Source: Tricholoma matsutake (lineage: Eukaryota; Basidiomycota; Agaricomycetes; Agaricales; Tricholomataceae). Taken from it: 64,000 bases of DNA. Each line of letters begins with the position of its first letter. Position 1 is the stretch's first letter. The stretch covers positions 1,550,001-1,614,000 of the forward strand of contig AP026541.1 in the NCBI GenBank assembly GCA_026075535.2, given 5' to 3'. This document shows positions 46,712 through 60,241 of this stretch, piece by piece. A program made the position numbers and the translations under genes. The notes below the pieces were generated by a model. It was not told the DNA's origin. It searched no databases and was given only the letters and a program-made list of their open reading frames with translations.

Positions 46712-49248
46712 AGCTGAAAAGCCTCATGGGTATTCTGGAGGTTTTGCAGGGAATGAGAGGAAGGGTGTCACACTCAAGTGGCACTGTCTGATGATGATTT
46801 GAACTTGGCATTGGATTGGTGATGTAAGCACAATCTGGATGGACTGGATGGATTGGACTCACAGGATTTTCCAAAGCCCAGATTTCCTGGTGTTTTTGAT
46901 TGGATGCAAAATTGCAAAAAATAAAATAATTCAAATAAATACATGACAAGGACAGAATGACAGGGATGAGGGGATGGGGGGACTGACAACAAGGGAGACA
47001 AGAGCTGACAGACAGACAGCAAGGGTGAGGGGATGGAATGGAATGGAGAATGACAGGGATGAGGGGTAGGGAACGATGGAGATGGGGAACGACATCTACC
47101 ACCCAGTGGATGACAGGATGACAATTGGCAATGACCCCAGCCCCCATGACACACCCTTCATGCACCATGTGCAAGGTGTTTTTTTGTTTTAGTCTATGTA
47201 TTAGCTATGGCCCCCTCATGTTCACACAAGGAGTTAATTCTATAAGGTGCTCATTCATGCAAATATTAAGTACATGATTGCTATATAAAAAGCTTCCTGA
47301 TCAGCATTTTAAGTAAGGGGAGCAAACTAATAACTTGAATAATAAAACAGAAAGGAAAAACCTCCCTTGCACACCTACCCATTGTTTTCTGTGGTCTGTG
47401 CTATCCTGCTGTTTGTCATTGTCAATTCATTCAGAGTCATTCCAATGGAAGCTTCAAGTTGATAGTAGCCTGCATGCTAAAAGTCATAGAATCTTGATGT
47501 ATGTGTCGTGTGAAGCTATTGAATGTTGTCTTTATGAAGATATCTACAAATCTAAAGATAAATTTAGCTGATCAACAAGAAAGCAGTAAAGAATGCACTT
47601 GTGGAAGTTCCCATTATTAGATATCTTGATAGCAGCCACAGCAACCCATGACCTCTAATTTTTGCATGGGGCACCCATGCCTGCATTATACTTGACATAC
47701 AGCTCTCAGCTTAGTCTTATGACTATTAGTTCTTGAGATATCACTTGCACACATATATTTGGCTGGATTCAAGCTAGCTTCTCAAGATTTCAACCAAAAA
47801 ATAAGCGGATTGCAGGGAGCTCTAGAGCTCAATGAGTAGTGCAAAATTGACTACAATATTATGTTAAAATGTGGCCTGGTTGTTGAGATATGGCTTGCAG
47901 AAGATTTGTCACTCATATGTGTGAAAATGCATCAAAATCACGTGACCTGGCACCCAACTTTGATGCAAGCAGCAATAATGAGCAAGGGAACAAGAATATT
48001 ACTTACTTTGTCCCCTGGGACTTTGCACCAGCTGGGAGTTTGGTTGATTTGGTGTCATGGAGCATTGTTGAGTGTTTGGCTGTGAATTTAAATAAGATAA
48101 ATTTCAGCTGAGTCAAGGACACAAAAACATACTTTATGCCATGCTGGGGCTCTCACAGACTAGAAAGTAGTATAAAACTGAGAGAGATGTGGTAGGATGG
48201 TGTACATAAGGAGGGGAAGCCAAGGCAGCACAGGAGAGGTGGCAGACTCTATAGCAATGCATGTGTCACACAGCCATCACAGCCTGCCATTTTAGGATGG
48301 CTTAGCCACTCAGAGCTGCCCAATGTGAAAGCTGAGCTGGGTATAGCCTTGAGCCAATTTACTGGTGTGGCTCGGCTCAATGGCTTGTGGCTCTGAGCTG
48401 CGCCATTGGCAACACTATCCATAAACCATACCTCAGACAATCCATAACCTCTAAAATCCCATGACTTTTTCAGACTCCCAACTTGGTTCGCAGGCATTTT
48501 GACTGAAAAACCCATAAACCTCCAATACCCAATACCCCTCAGCAGAAAAAACTCATAGATTTTAGCCACATATTTTGAGCATTTGGTGTAATATATTACA
48601 TTGGTCATTGGAACACTGATGGCCCACAATATCTGTCAATGGCCACTGCAAAAAAGTGTCCCTATTGGCAGCTGAACCAGATAAAGCAATTCTTGACCAC
48701 ATGGCTGACATGCAGCACCAGAGTGCCACATTTGCTTTTTCATCACATCCTGACTATTTGCCACTGTCTGTAGCACACAGCTTGCAGTATTTAAGGATTA
48801 CTCTATCTGGTACATAGAATAATAACACTCTACAGACTGCAGTCATTTAACGATGATTTTTTTTCTGATTTTTTTCTAGAACAACCCTCTAATCCCATAT
48901 ACTTTCAGCTGGTTTATGGGAGTGTCGACTGTAATGCTGTTTTTTTAAATCTACACAATAATATCCAAGAGTCTTCAGAGTTATGAAATATATGATCGTT
49001 CAATCCCAGTCAAAAGTCCATGCCTCAGTATCCCTGCGGATGCCTGGGAACCCTTGAGATCCCTTTTCATCCCTTTGGATCCCTTATTGGAGGGATCAAG
49101 GTGGAGGGATGAATGATTTAGCATCTTACCTCAGCTTGAAATTTAATTTAAATGACATAAGTAGGGATTGTTGAGTTGATCAACTGACAATGTCATGTTC
49201 TTTTGCATTTCATCGCATCATAATTTGTCTTGAGTCTAAGTTCTCCTT
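46712..49248. other. Repeat-rich region without a recognisable gene
   Basis: 46950-47080 is simple GAATGACAGGGATGAGGGG-type repeat sequence, which gives long minus-strand frames of no interest. Around 48310-48417 is a segment ending GGCAACACTA that resembles 140-247. 49020-49110 is rich in GGATCCCTT/ATCCCT words. No coding region is supported. Confidence 0.4.
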
Positions 49249-52200
49249 ATGCATATTCCCCCTCCTACTGATTCCACCAAAACCAAGATATGCAAGTGCC
49301 TGAATTACTGCAAAGGAGGAGCTTGGGTTACAACAAGGCAGTTAAGATATCATGCTACTATTAATGCTCGCCAAGAAAGGACACAGGCTGCTCCATCTGT
49401 AAACCTAATGATAGTCCTCTCAGTAACTTGGTGATCTTGACTGGTGTTGTTGTGTTCTCTAGGCAGCACCTAGTGGTTCTTGTGCTCCTGATACTCAGGA
49501 GAATGCTTTTGACAACTATGACAACAACTTCTCAGGCAATACCGATATGGATCTCTTCAAGCTGCCTCCTCCCATCCCTCCAGTTCCTCCCATCCCTCCA
49601 ATTCCTCATCAACCTATCTGTTATGACACTTTCCCTTCTGCTTTTCTTGAGAATCTAGTGCTTTCTCAGGATATGATAGCCAACATCTGAAATGCACAAC
49701 TCAAGGATGATATTGACAATGATGACATTCTCAAACAACTTCAAAATCCATTGAGAGAGGTTCCTGAACTCGACAAGCAGACTCAAATATCCCTTGAGTT
49801 GTTCAGTTCCTTGGCTGCTCACCCCAAATCAGCCTATGAGGAGGCACACTGAGTATTCAACAAAACTCGCCCTGCCAGTCCTCTCCATTCATATTGGGTT
49901 GTCAAAAGCCACCTCAAGAAGATCTCTGGGATCACACAAATTGAAACCGATATGTGTCAGAATTCTTGCATCGTGTTCACTGGCCCTTTTGCCAACTTGG
50001 AACAGTGTCCTATATGCTCTGAGGCGTGATACAATGACAAGAAGCCTGGAAAAGTTCCATACAAGTGATTTTACACTATTCCACTGGGCCTGCAACTACA
50101 AGCACAATGGCAGACTCTAGAAGGTGCAAATCAGATGCGCTATTGGAATTGCAAAACTGAGGCCATCCATGCAAAGTTCAATCAGAACCCTGGAAAACCT
50201 ATCGATGCATACAAAGACATCTATGATGGCTACCAGTACCTTGAGGCAGTGAGATCTGGACTTATCAAAGAGGATGACACTCTTGTCTTATTTTCTCTAG
50301 ACAGTGCTCAGCTCTACCACAAGAAGAATTCCAACTGCTACTTCTTTGTCTGGATTATTCTCAATTTGAGCCCCAATATCCACTGCAAAAAAACTTACAT
50401 TCTTCCTGGTGGCTTCATTCCTGGACCCAATGCTCCCAAAATTGTCAAGTCATTCTTACTTCCAAGCTTTTGACATGTCTCTGCTATTCAGGGTGAAGGT
50501 GGCCTTGCTATCTGGGAAGGTCAGAAGCAACAAGTTTGCTATTCAAATATTTTTTTCACAGCAGGTAATGTGGACATGGTGGCACTGACAGATCTCACTG
50601 GATTTGTTGGGCACCAGGGAGCCCACAGCTGTCAGATTCAATGCCCTCCTGGTGGATGCCACAAACCTGGTGTTGGTATCTATTATCCTATGGCAACACT
50701 TCCTTATGATTGTGAAGACCATCCATCACAAAACTGTTTCAATAATTGCAAGGTGCCAGATAAATGCTGGCACCCAGACATTGATGTTGGGTCCCTTACT
50801 GTTGGCGATCCATAACAATATTTGGAAAATCTTCAACATGTCCTCACAAGTCGAACCAAAGCCATATTTGAAGAACATCGGCTTGATACTGGAATTGCTT
50901 GTCCAACTATTTGTCTCGGTTTGCAATCTAATTCCACATATCCACCTCCTCTCATCTTCACTGTCAACTTGATGCACTTGAATGGCAACAATCTTCCTCA
51001 CCACCTTCTCAACCTCTGGTGTGGCAAGATTAAGATTACTGGACCCAAGCCAAATTTTGAGGTTCTTGACAATGATGCCATCTGGACTGAACATGGTAAA
51101 CTTGTTGCTTCAATGGCCTCTTTTTTCCCTGCCTCATTCAGTCACACCCCACGAAATCTAAAAGAGAAGATCAATACTGGATACAAGGCTATCAAATGGA
51201 TCAACTACTTCTGGATACTTGGTCTTGCTGTCTTTCATCTTGTTCTCCCTCATGAAGTCTGGATTCATTTCTGTAAACTCATTTCTGGGATTCGTGTTAT
51301 CCACAGGAGGAAGATTCCTGTGCTTGAGCTCCAACATGCTGATAAACTCCTCTTATGATGGGTTACCAAATTTGAGAAGATCTATTGCGACTGAGACCTA
51401 CACCGCATTCACCTCGTACTACCCTGTGTCCATACCATTATCCATCTTGCAGCTGAAACTGCACGTTTGGATCCTCTTGGTGTTTATGCTCAGTGGGCCC
51501 TTGAAAATACAATCAGTAACCTTGGCCATGAAGTCCACCAACACTCCAATCCTTTTATGAATTTATCAGTGCATGGGTTACTTCGTGCATGAATAAATGC
51601 CGTAAAAGCACTTGTGCAAGACTTCGATCAGGTAACTAACAAATTGCCTCATGCAGCTTGTGATCTGGGAGGTGGCTACATCTTCTTACCTGAAAACCAA
51701 CACATCCCAATGGAAGGCTTGAAGGAGAAACTTGCAATTCAGGAATACTTGAACAAAATTCAACCAGGATCGCAGGGTTTATTTTCAGTACAATGCTGGG
51801 CATGACTGTGGCTTCCCAATGGACAGTGTGCTCGCTCTGCCTTCAAGGAGAAATTGCAGACACAACCTTGAGTCTCTCACAATGTAAAGGTATTTGAGTC
51901 TTTTATTATTGGTTCCACAAGCTTATTTTTGGTCAGTTTGAAGTTGATGGACAGGACTACTTTGCTGAGGTTCAATATTTTTGCCACCTTTGATTCATGG
52001 ACCAAATACATGCAGTTGCAGTACTATGCCCATATTCTGAACCATTGCCTGCTTACCTGCAAGATTCTAGCCAAGCAATTTGCATTTGCTGATACTGAGG
52101 CCCCAAGAAAAATGTCACGATCATCAAAGCAAAGGCAGTCAAGAGTGTTGTGGGCATGTTTCCATTTCCTCTCAAACCTGAGGAACACGGCAACCCTGAA

Positions 52201-52287
52201 ACCTTTGCAGCACTCAAAAATTGTTTTTTTGTAGGAGAAAAGATTACCTTAGATACTACTGATACTGAAGAGGATTTTATAAATTGA
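49249..52287 (+). pseudogene. Plavaka-type (CACTA superfamily) transposase, decayed
   Basis: The order of blocks is diagnostic: a Cys-rich start KICKCLNYCKGGAWVTTRQL (49281), SYWVVKSHLKKI region (49890), DIYDGYQYLEAVRSGLI (50208), VLFSLDSAQLYHKK (50283), KKTYILPGGFIPGPNAPK (50388), GFVGHQGAHSCQIQCPPGG (50600), DLMHL-equivalent NLMHLNGNNLPHHLLNLW (50968), WTEHGKLVASM, NTGYKAIKWINYFWILGL (51174), GIRVIHRRKI, QWALENTISNLGHEVHQ (51495) and GGGYIFLPENQ (51672). A C-terminal EVDGQDYFAEVQYF block follows to 52287. Stops at about 49690, 49850, 50029, 50068, 50474, 51357 and 51392 are TGA. No terminal repeats could be placed. Confidence 0.88.
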
Positions 52288-53100
52288 TATGTATTCAAGT
52301 CTCTGCATTTATGTTTGAGTGAGAAACTGAAATTGTTTGTTGGTTATCAATACGATACATCCAAAGCAAAACATTTTTTTGATGAAGAGGACGATGACAA
52401 CAGTTCCATAAACTACTTTTTTTCATGCATCGCATGCATGTCAATGTCTACAAGCATAGCATCATTGAAAAAAGAGGAACCATCAAGCGCAGAGTCATGT
52501 TGAACCTTGGACTGAAAAGGTTAGGAAACACATGAACTATTATAATTGGGACCCTTACTGATAGCATTGAAGGAGATTTGACATGATAGACAAGACGGTT
52601 GCCACCAGGAGAAATGTGTATGCCAAGAACAGGACCAAGAATTGAATTTGCATGAAGACTAGACCCAGGAGAAGAAGTCCATCATCTGTTTGTGAGCACT
52701 TGAATTGCTGCAGAGGGCATCAGTGGCATGAAATCCAAGATTGAAAAAGGTGAAAGGTGGTTACCACAGCCAATCAAGTTCTTCTAAAGCTTGTAATAGG
52801 TGCAGATTGCCACTGGTGATGAGAGTTTCAAGGCTTGTGTTATGAATTGTGGCAAGAAAAGCCATATCAGTGTGTTGCGTGATGTTCATGATTGACTTGG
52901 AGATGTGAGATGTGATAGAAATACACGATGGTTACAAAGTATGCAGGTGACCATCCTCTTTACCATGTCTTCACACAATGGCAAGGACATTGACATTGGT
53001 TAGTCAGAAGGCTTTGTGAGCCTGATGGGAGAGTACTTTATAGACCAGCCAGTAAGTAACTGATTTAAACCTGAAGAATATGACTAACTTGTCATCTTAG
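52288..53100. other. Decayed spacer after the Plavaka transposase
   Basis: Short frames only (for example 52315-52503 with DEEDDDNSS). No recognisable gene; probably the 3' part of the Plavaka element. Confidence 0.3.
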
Positions 53101-53107
53101 TGACACA

Positions 53108-54990
53108 ATGCACCAGGCCAGGATCTCTTTGAGCATGGAGGCTCCAGTGAAGCACCAGCTCATCAAACTCTTCAGAAGCCTCAACAACCCTACCAGCAAC
53201 TTCAATCCATCCACCAAGCACCTCAGGCAACATATTCCCAACAAGAAGTTGAATATATGCAGGATCAATTCAAACTGCAATTGCAAATTCAAGAACTCAA
53301 GTGCACAAGGTGACATTCTTTTCATAATGTTGATTTTTTCCTTATACATTTCCCTGTAGATTGATGTTACAGATAAAAGTGGAGGCACTCGAGCAGGCAA
53401 ATGAAAGTGAAAAGTACTGGAGGTATACATGACTGCAATCAGCCCTTGCATGCTTCATCACTATATTAACTGCTTTGAAACTTTTCTCATGTATAGGTCT
53501 ATGTATACAGATGCAAATAAGGCAGCTAGCAGCAACAGCAATCCATCTCGCCGTTGATGTCACTCTCTTTCTCCAATCAACATCACATCCTCCCCTGAAG
53601 GCTCTGCACATGGCTGATCTCCACAATCCAAAAAGTGCCAAAGAGAACACCATAGCTACAAGTCAAATAACCAATACAATCCCCTGTCATTGCTTTTCCC
53701 AAGTGGAACCAACCCAAAAGTTTCTGAGCCAGAAGATGACAGGGACAAACTCATAGTTCATTTTTGGAATGCCCATGAATTTGATGGCAAGAGCATTCTG
53801 GCTTCAACACCTCCTGACACAGACAGTACATATCAGCCCTGCACACAGAAATATAGTTACTTTGAAGATGGTATGGGTCATTCAATCACCAAGTCACAGC
53901 TCAACCAGTTTTGCAGCTACATCACTGACATATTTGTGACTCTCAACAATGACCATCAAGAGTTTATTGCTGGGAAGGGTTTCTGGAAGGATCTGAGCAA
54001 AGGCCTCAAGGACACATTTTGAAAGGAGGTTCGCATCAAGTTTCCATTCCTTTGCTACTGTGAGGACAACTGGAAGGGTCAAAAATTCATAGTCAATTAC
54101 TACCGATGGTGGTATGTATCTGTCAATGAGAAGGCTCAAGAGGCTGCATCCAGTGTCAAGACCGAAGATGATACTGGGGATGTGTCAACATCCCCAGCCA
54201 AGCAATGAAGAGGGACGGCTTCTACACTTTGCCAGGCATCAGTTTTTACTGCACAAATTGTCTGACCCACATGAGTCCTCATTCAATTTTACATCTCTGG
54301 TTTTCTAGACTTATATGCACTCCAAAGCCTGGGGGAAGTCAAAACTCCTTCATCAACAACACTACATCTCGATCATTCCCCAGTTTCACCATCACTCACA
54401 AGATGATGAACCAATGGTTCTGAGCATGCTGATCAATATATCCCCCACGATGCATATCTTGACTACTAGTTCAGCACAGATGAGCACATGACCTCAAAAT
54501 ACTGTTGCTCTAGCAGCTGATGACTACACTCCACCCTGCTCTCCACCATCTGAAACTGAAACTTCTACATCACCCACGACAGCAAAGAATCTACAAAGTG
54601 CTAAGGACCTACCCCCTTCAAAACCAAAGTCAAATGAAAAGGTGATCACATTGCCTGTTGAGGTTAGGAAGTCAATGGAGCCGAGGTGAGTGTTCAAATA
54701 GTAGATTTCATATGTTAAGCTCATTATCCCATCTAGAGTGCTTTGCAAGGCCGGATGGCTTGACAATCCGGCAAATGAAAAGTTCAAGGATCTTGACAGA
54801 AAGGCTCAAGAAAAAGCATTCAAGGCAAGCAGCCACTGGCAGAATGCTGACAGGAAGGTGAATTTTGGCATCCTGTTTGGAAGCAGGACTAACCACAAAT
54901 ATCTCTCTCAAGGTTTGGAAGCAAGAGTCAGACAAAGTGCATCCAGAGGCTGTGCATGTTTTTGTTTGCTACTCTTCAATAATAACTGAC
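53108..54990 (+). pseudogene. Fragments of a repeated basidiomycete protein family
   Basis: The clearest piece (53690-54115) reads SEPEDDRDKLIVHFWNAHEFDG, YSYFEDGMGHSITKSQLNQF and, after a TGA, FPFLCYCEDNWKGQKFIVNYY. I have met this arrangement in dispersed fungal proteins with no assigned function. A second piece (54738-54990) includes CKAGWLDNPANEKFKDLDRKAQEKAF and may belong to another copy or gene. Many stops and frameshifts. Confidence 0.4.
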
Positions 54991-55897
54991 TTATTTACTT
55001 CAGCTTGTGAAACTGAGGGAGGATAGTGGAATGACATAATCCATGCCACCACAAGGTGAGCATTGCCAAGGGCAACATCACATTACTACCTACTACAACA
55101 CCAGTCATTTCTTGATGTTGAAGTTCAACAAATTTTTGCAAGGCGCATTCGCTTTCCACTCTGTGATTCTTTTTTCTCACACCTACACCCAATCTAGTGT
55201 CTTGGAAGCGAAAATGGGCTGAGAGAGGTGATGACGAGGAACTAGCAAGTATCATGAGGATTAGCAGAGAAGTGTGACAAGGGGATTGGGAGGCATCTAC
55301 AGGGATCAGGGGGGATCAGGAGGTATTGACAGGTACATATAAATATTACATTCAAAGGTCTTTTTGGGTATTTTGAGGGACTGAGAGGGATTTGAAAACC
55401 ATTCCATCCCATTCCATCCCACAAATATACCTGTCCATCCTGCGTGTGATGAGTAGGTATGTCAAGGTTTCAACAGGGATTTTCCAGGGATAAAAATACC
55501 CTATTGTGACAAAATACCTCATGTGTCCCTCGATATACCTGAGAATCCCTCAAGGGATTTTCAGGTATTCTTCCTTATGGATTTTTCACTGGGGTTCAAT
55601 GATTGTTGGTTGATCAATGGCTGGCATGCCAGCCACACAGATCACCACCAGGTTTAGGGTTTTAACCCACCAGCAAAATACCCAAAATCCTCGAGCATGT
55701 TGCTGCCCACCTCCTGTTCGACAACACAGTTGACACATCCCAGGAACTCTGTGGCTTGTGCATGTGGCCATCCCCCCTATGTGTATTCTATTTACAAAAG
55801 GGAAAGAGAGTCAGAACTGCACCACAGATCAATTTGCGCACATCACACTGCCCAAACCTCACTGGCAAGTTCTTGTACTCCACAGCATCCACTGAAT

Positions 55898-56960
55898 GAA
55901 TGAATTCACCCTGTACAAATGTTCTGGTCACCTGTCCGCTGTGCCCATCAATGTCAGGAAGTGTTTGGAAGTATAACATGAGGACCCACCTCACAAAGTA
56001 CCATCCATCAATCCATGACACTGATATTCTTAAAGCCTACATCATTAGCCAGTCAGAAAAGGTGGCTCTCAAGCTGCGATGGGACAAGGACAAGCATCAC
56101 AAGGACAAGTTGCATCAAAAATGGCATAACATTATTTCTACACCTCTAACAATCTCAGAAGTCCACAGCTTGCATCAAGCCCTGTCATAAGTTTTCCTTC
56201 ATTCTATCAGATTGCATCTCATGGCTGTGCTAGCACAACATGGCCACTCTCAACCCCCGACAACACTGCCAGCCTTGACACACTACAACTTGGTGAAGTG
56301 GAAGTCCTCAATGAATGTGAGGCTGAGGAGACAAATTCTGAAAGTGAGACAGACAGTGAGGCTGACAAAGACAGTGAGGCTGACAAAGACAGTGAGGAAA
56401 TGGAAATGGCAGAACAATACACTGGCAAAGAGGAGGACGAAACCGAACCCAATTCTTGTGAAGAGGACCATATTCCAACCAGCATATTTTTCACACCAAC
56501 CTCACCAAATGTCGAGGAACTTGAAGCAACACTGGAGGTCAACACAGCGATGAATGTGGATGTTGATGCCCCCACTAGTCTTGACACTCCAATAAACCAT
56601 CTTGATAAGCCTACCCTGAGTCATGGTCTGAGTTTCCATCCATATACCTTGGTAATAACTGACCTCACTTTCTGTTAACCCTAGACATGACAGAGGTTTC
56701 TCAATTACTCACCATAAATTAAACTGAGTTCATGATTGATGCAGAACCAACATGGCGAGAGCAGACACAGTGAACACAGGATATGATGGAAGTCACAGCT
56801 TGTATTTGTGGGATACCTGTCGATAGCGGCTCAAGAAATTCTAACATTGCTGTCCAATGTGGGTACAAAGGGTGCAAGACATTGTGGGTATGTTGTTCTT
56901 GCTTTCCATCACTCTCTGATGTGCAATTGACAAGTTGGCCATTCATAGTTCCATCTGGAT
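55898..56960 (+). pseudogene. Fragments of a C2H2-like / PHD-like repeated protein gene
   Basis: The first exon-like piece (55900-56190) has a finger-like CPLCPSMSGSVWKYNMRTHL-TKYH arrangement and SEKVALKLRWDKDK. A very acidic piece follows (56298-56660) with three SEADKDSEADKDSE-type repeats. A last piece (about 56783-56915) reads CICGIPVDSG, CGYKGCKTLW and VCCSC, like the start of a PHD-type zinc domain. The order matches a family I recall as dispersed in basidiomycetes, of unknown role. Splicing between pieces could not be settled. Confidence 0.45.
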
Positions 56961-57410
56961 TGCCTCAATTTCAATGTGGCACCTTGAAATTGGCATTGTT
57001 CAAACCATGTTTGACCCACTAAGTGTCAACATCAATAGAGGGACCCAAAAAATGATGTCTTTTCTTACTAATTCTTCAAGGAGTACTCATCACTAGAATT
57101 TGTAAGGGTATGTTGTGATTTCCAGATAAGCCATCTGGGGACCCCCCCTCCCCCCTTCCTTACCATATATAGTAGTCATATCACTATGTAATCATTGTAT
57201 AAAATATTTCCCTAGCACCTACATCATCTCTTGCTAACCAGAAACTCCATGTTTTACAAGATATCATTACTGAATTACCAACCAGATTGGGACATGCCAC
57301 AGCACTGGTACATGGCAAAAGAAAGTTGCTCAACCAACATGTGACCTGATGACTCAACACCCAGATAAGGAAAAATGTTACACAGAAACTTGTACTACCA
57401 TATACGAAGT
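56961..57410. other. Spacer before gypsy element 2
   Basis: No gene. AT-rich, with a C-rich patch (57142-57156). It ends at the ATGGT target site (57411-57415). Confidence 0.3.
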
Positions 57411-57415
57411 ATGGT

Positions 57416-57815
57416 TGTTAGGAAACCACTCCATTACCTAATAAACTTTCATTTTTATTTTATTATGTTGAATTATGCTACATGACGCCAAATTATGCTA
57501 CATTTTGATAGTGTGAGAATTTTATTCTGCATGCATCACATGTACGCACATGTACGAGTGCATCGGTAACAACAATGTACAATATATGTAACATAGTATA
57601 TAAACCCTAAATATATGCCTAGGGGACCCCAGTTGTGTTCTCTTAGGTATTCCACCTATGTTTTTGGTGTGAAAGGCCTATCTCAACAAACTCACCTATT
57701 AATAACCCCTCACATCAAAACCATCAATTCCCCATCATGAGTGCAGATCCTGCCCCCTTCTTGTAGAGAGAACCCGCACAGTCTTAGCTAGCAGATAGTG
57801 GGTGTCGCCCTAACA
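57416..57815 (+). repeat. 5' LTR of gypsy element 2 (400 bp)
   Basis: Contains an extra 20-bp copy of AATTATGCTACAT sequence relative to the 3' LTR and a GTATATAAACCC promoter-like segment. Differences include TAGTGTG against TAGCGTG, CTGCATGC against TCGCACGC, and CTCACATC against CTCGCATC, all CpG transitions. Confidence 0.93.
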
Positions 57816-58301
57816 GAAGAACACAACTTCCCATATCAGTGCGCCTTCTCTTACTTGCGCATACGTCATTGTTTCACCACGCCACATCCGATTACTCATC
57901 CTTTCGGCACGAGCCAGAAGTACTTGTATATACATAATCTACCTTTTCTTTCGTAAGCTGACACCAGGCCTTGCCTTACATTGCGACTGCCAGTGATCGA
58001 GAGGCAGCGCTTGTCATTAGGACAGCTGCAACCAGACAACCAATTGGATCTGGTTTAGTTATGATTTACATTACTCTATTCGGATGACTATTTTAGTTAC
58101 AAGCCAAATTCAGTGATATCTCCGAGATCAGGCACTGTTGGAAGGGTTATTGATCCAAAGTGTCAAAATAGGCGCCTGACGAATGACGAACCATTGACAA
58201 ACCTCGATGAACCTTATCATGTGACCCGTAAATGTTTGGAGAGGTCTTGAAGAAAAATTTTGAATTTGTCGAAGAAGTGATTCATCACAGATTCTACAAT
58301 T

Positions 58302-59399
58302 ATGTCCGAACCTTCAACTTCTAATCCCGGTCCTAATCCTGTTCCCATACCAGCACTAGAGGCGAAAATTGATGCGCTCACAGTGCAAATGTCGCAATTA
58401 GTGTCAGTATTGGCAGCATCACAGCCCAGACAAGCAGAAGTACAGCCAGAGATGACAGGAGAAAGAGATGATGAGATGGAGGAGATGGAGGAGTGGATAT
58501 CACAGGAGGATGAGATGGTGGAGAAATCCGGAAATGGAAAAGTGTGCTTACCTAAGTATGCGCCCCCACAAATCTTTGACAGTACCATGGAGAATACAAA
58601 ATCCTTCATCAGCTCTATAGTATTGTACATCCATGAGAGGAAGCCCAAGTTTTGTACAGCTGAGTCTAGGATTATGTTTGCTCTCTCATACATTCAGGGG
58701 GGGGAAGCACAGTTCTGGAGAAACAAGGCTATTAATCAAATTGCCATGGGAAATAAACCATTTGCAACCTTCAAGGAATTTCTGGAGAGATTGGAGGCAC
58801 AGTTTGGAGACCCTAATCCAAAGGCAACAGCCAATGCTAAATTAAAGACCATGCGCCAAGGTTCCTTAACAGCGGATGAATTTATTTTGCAGTTCAAAGC
58901 AGAAGCTTCGCAAATGGATATGGGAGAAGCTGTGTTGGTAGAGTTTTTGAAAGCAGGATTAAATCCCTCTTTATTCAAGTCTATCTACCAACTACCTTCT
59001 ATGCCAGAGAAGTTGGACGAGTGGTATAATTGGGCAATGCACCTTGACCAGCAATATCGGCAGGAACAGGTGGAGTCAAAGTTGATGTACAGAAGTAGTA
59101 AATTTGGAAAGTCATCAGGAGGAAAGTCCGAGAAAGGAAAGGCGCCTCAGGTGCGAGCTCTGAGGGCACAGCCACCGGCCATGGCAGTGACACCTATAGT
59201 TACAGAGTCAGCAGCACCAGCAGATGCAATGGAGGTTGATCAAGTGGGGAGACGAGCCCCACTTAGATGTTTTAACTGTGGGCAGTTAGGACACATTTCT
59301 AAGAATTGTAAGCAGAAGAGAAAGATCAGGGGAGCTATATTCGAGGAAGTGAAGCAGGAGGAGGGGAAGCAGGAGAATTTTGTGGAAGAGTCCCAGTGA
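58302..59399 (+). CDS. gag of gypsy element 2, full length
   Basis: An uninterrupted 365-codon frame starting MSEPSTSNPG. It has an N-terminal helical acidic region, a Ty3-type capsid core (LPKYAPPQIFDSTMEN; QFWRNKAINQIAMG; FKEFLERLEAQFGDPNPKAT; MRQGSLTADEFILQFKAEA; FLKAGLNPSLFKSIYQLP), a basic Lys/Ser linker and a canonical CCHC zinc knuckle CFNCGQLGHISKNC at about residue 324. The product would form the particle and bind element RNA. It ends at 59397-59399, where pol continues in the -1 frame without a gap. Open gag with broken pol suggests recent decay, or gag better protected from CGA codons. Confidence 0.88.
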   Translation: MSEPSTSNPGPNPVPIPALEAKIDALTVQMSQLVSVLAASQPRQAEVQPEMTGERDDEMEEMEEWISQEDEMVEKSGNGKVCLPKYAPPQIFDSTMENTKSFISSIVLYIHERKPKFCTAESRIMFALSYIQGGEAQFWRNKAINQIAMGNKPFATFKEFLERLEAQFGDPNPKATANAKLKTMRQGSLTADEFILQFKAEASQMDMGEAVLVEFLKAGLNPSLFKSIYQLPSMPEKLDEWYNWAMHLDQQYRQEQVESKLMYRSSKFGKSSGGKSEKGKAPQVRALRAQPPAMAVTPIVTESAAPADAMEVDQVGRRAPLRCFNCGQLGHISKNCKQKRKIRGAIFEEVKQEEGKQENFVEESQ

Positions 59400-60241
59400 A
59401 GGTTTCCCCATTGGTGACCCAGAATCGTTACAATGTATTAGTATCCGAGGAAACCCAGAGTAAATCAGAAAAGGAAATCGAGGAGGAGTACAACTGTTGT
59501 GAATCATGTGACAAAGAAAATTGTCACATGTCATTTCCGAAAACCCCTAAATTCTTTATTCGCTCTGCGCGAATAGAACCCGAAATCACCTTGACTGTGG
59601 GACTGAAGACAGTGGACATGCATGCAGCTATTGATGTGGAAGTGTTGCTTGACAGTGGTGCTACAGGATTATTTATTAATTGATCCTTAATTACCAGAAA
59701 TGGTATTAACACATGCAAGCTGGCGCAACCTATAATGGTGTACAATATTGACGGAACAGTCAATCGTGGAGGAACTATCAAGGAGGAGGTGACTATGGTA
59801 CTAAAGTATCAGGAGCATCAGGAGTGAGCCGTATTCGAAGTGTGAGATCTTGGGAAAACCAATCTAATAATAGGATGTCCGTGGTTATGGAAGCATAATC
59901 CTGAAATTGATTGGAAAACTGGGAAAGTACAAATGACTTGTTGTCCTAAGGAATGTAATGTGTATGGGAGGAAGATGAAGAGGGAAAAGAGGAAAAAGAA
60001 AGAGAAAGAACATCCGAGAAAGTATTCTGTTATGATGGAGGAAGTGGAGGATGAGGAAATGCCAAATGGGGAAGTTCCAATCATGATCGAGAAAGAAGAG
60101 CAAAAGCAAACCTTTAGAGCAGTTTGTGGAGGACAGTCGTGGGACAAGAATATTGTGAAGGTGGAGAAGCCAGTGGAGGAATGGGTGCCAAAAGTGTATC
60201 ATGAACATTTGTCAGTGTTCCAAAAGAAGGAGTCTGAGTGA
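59396..60241 (+). pseudogene. Protease region of gypsy element 2 pol
   Basis: The frame is -1 relative to gag and overlaps its end. The protease motif VLLDSGATGLFIN is at about 59643-59682, cut by a TGA where a basic residue is usual. LIIGCPWLWKHNPEIDWKTG follows. A Lys/Glu-rich linker leads to the reverse transcriptase. Stops at 59681, about 59825 and 59843, and 60239 are TGA. Confidence 0.85.

Noticed and set aside
46656..47174. 172-codon minus-strand frame rich in Pro, His and Ile
   Set aside because: Generated by GAATGACAGGGATGAGGGG-type simple repeats; no motif.
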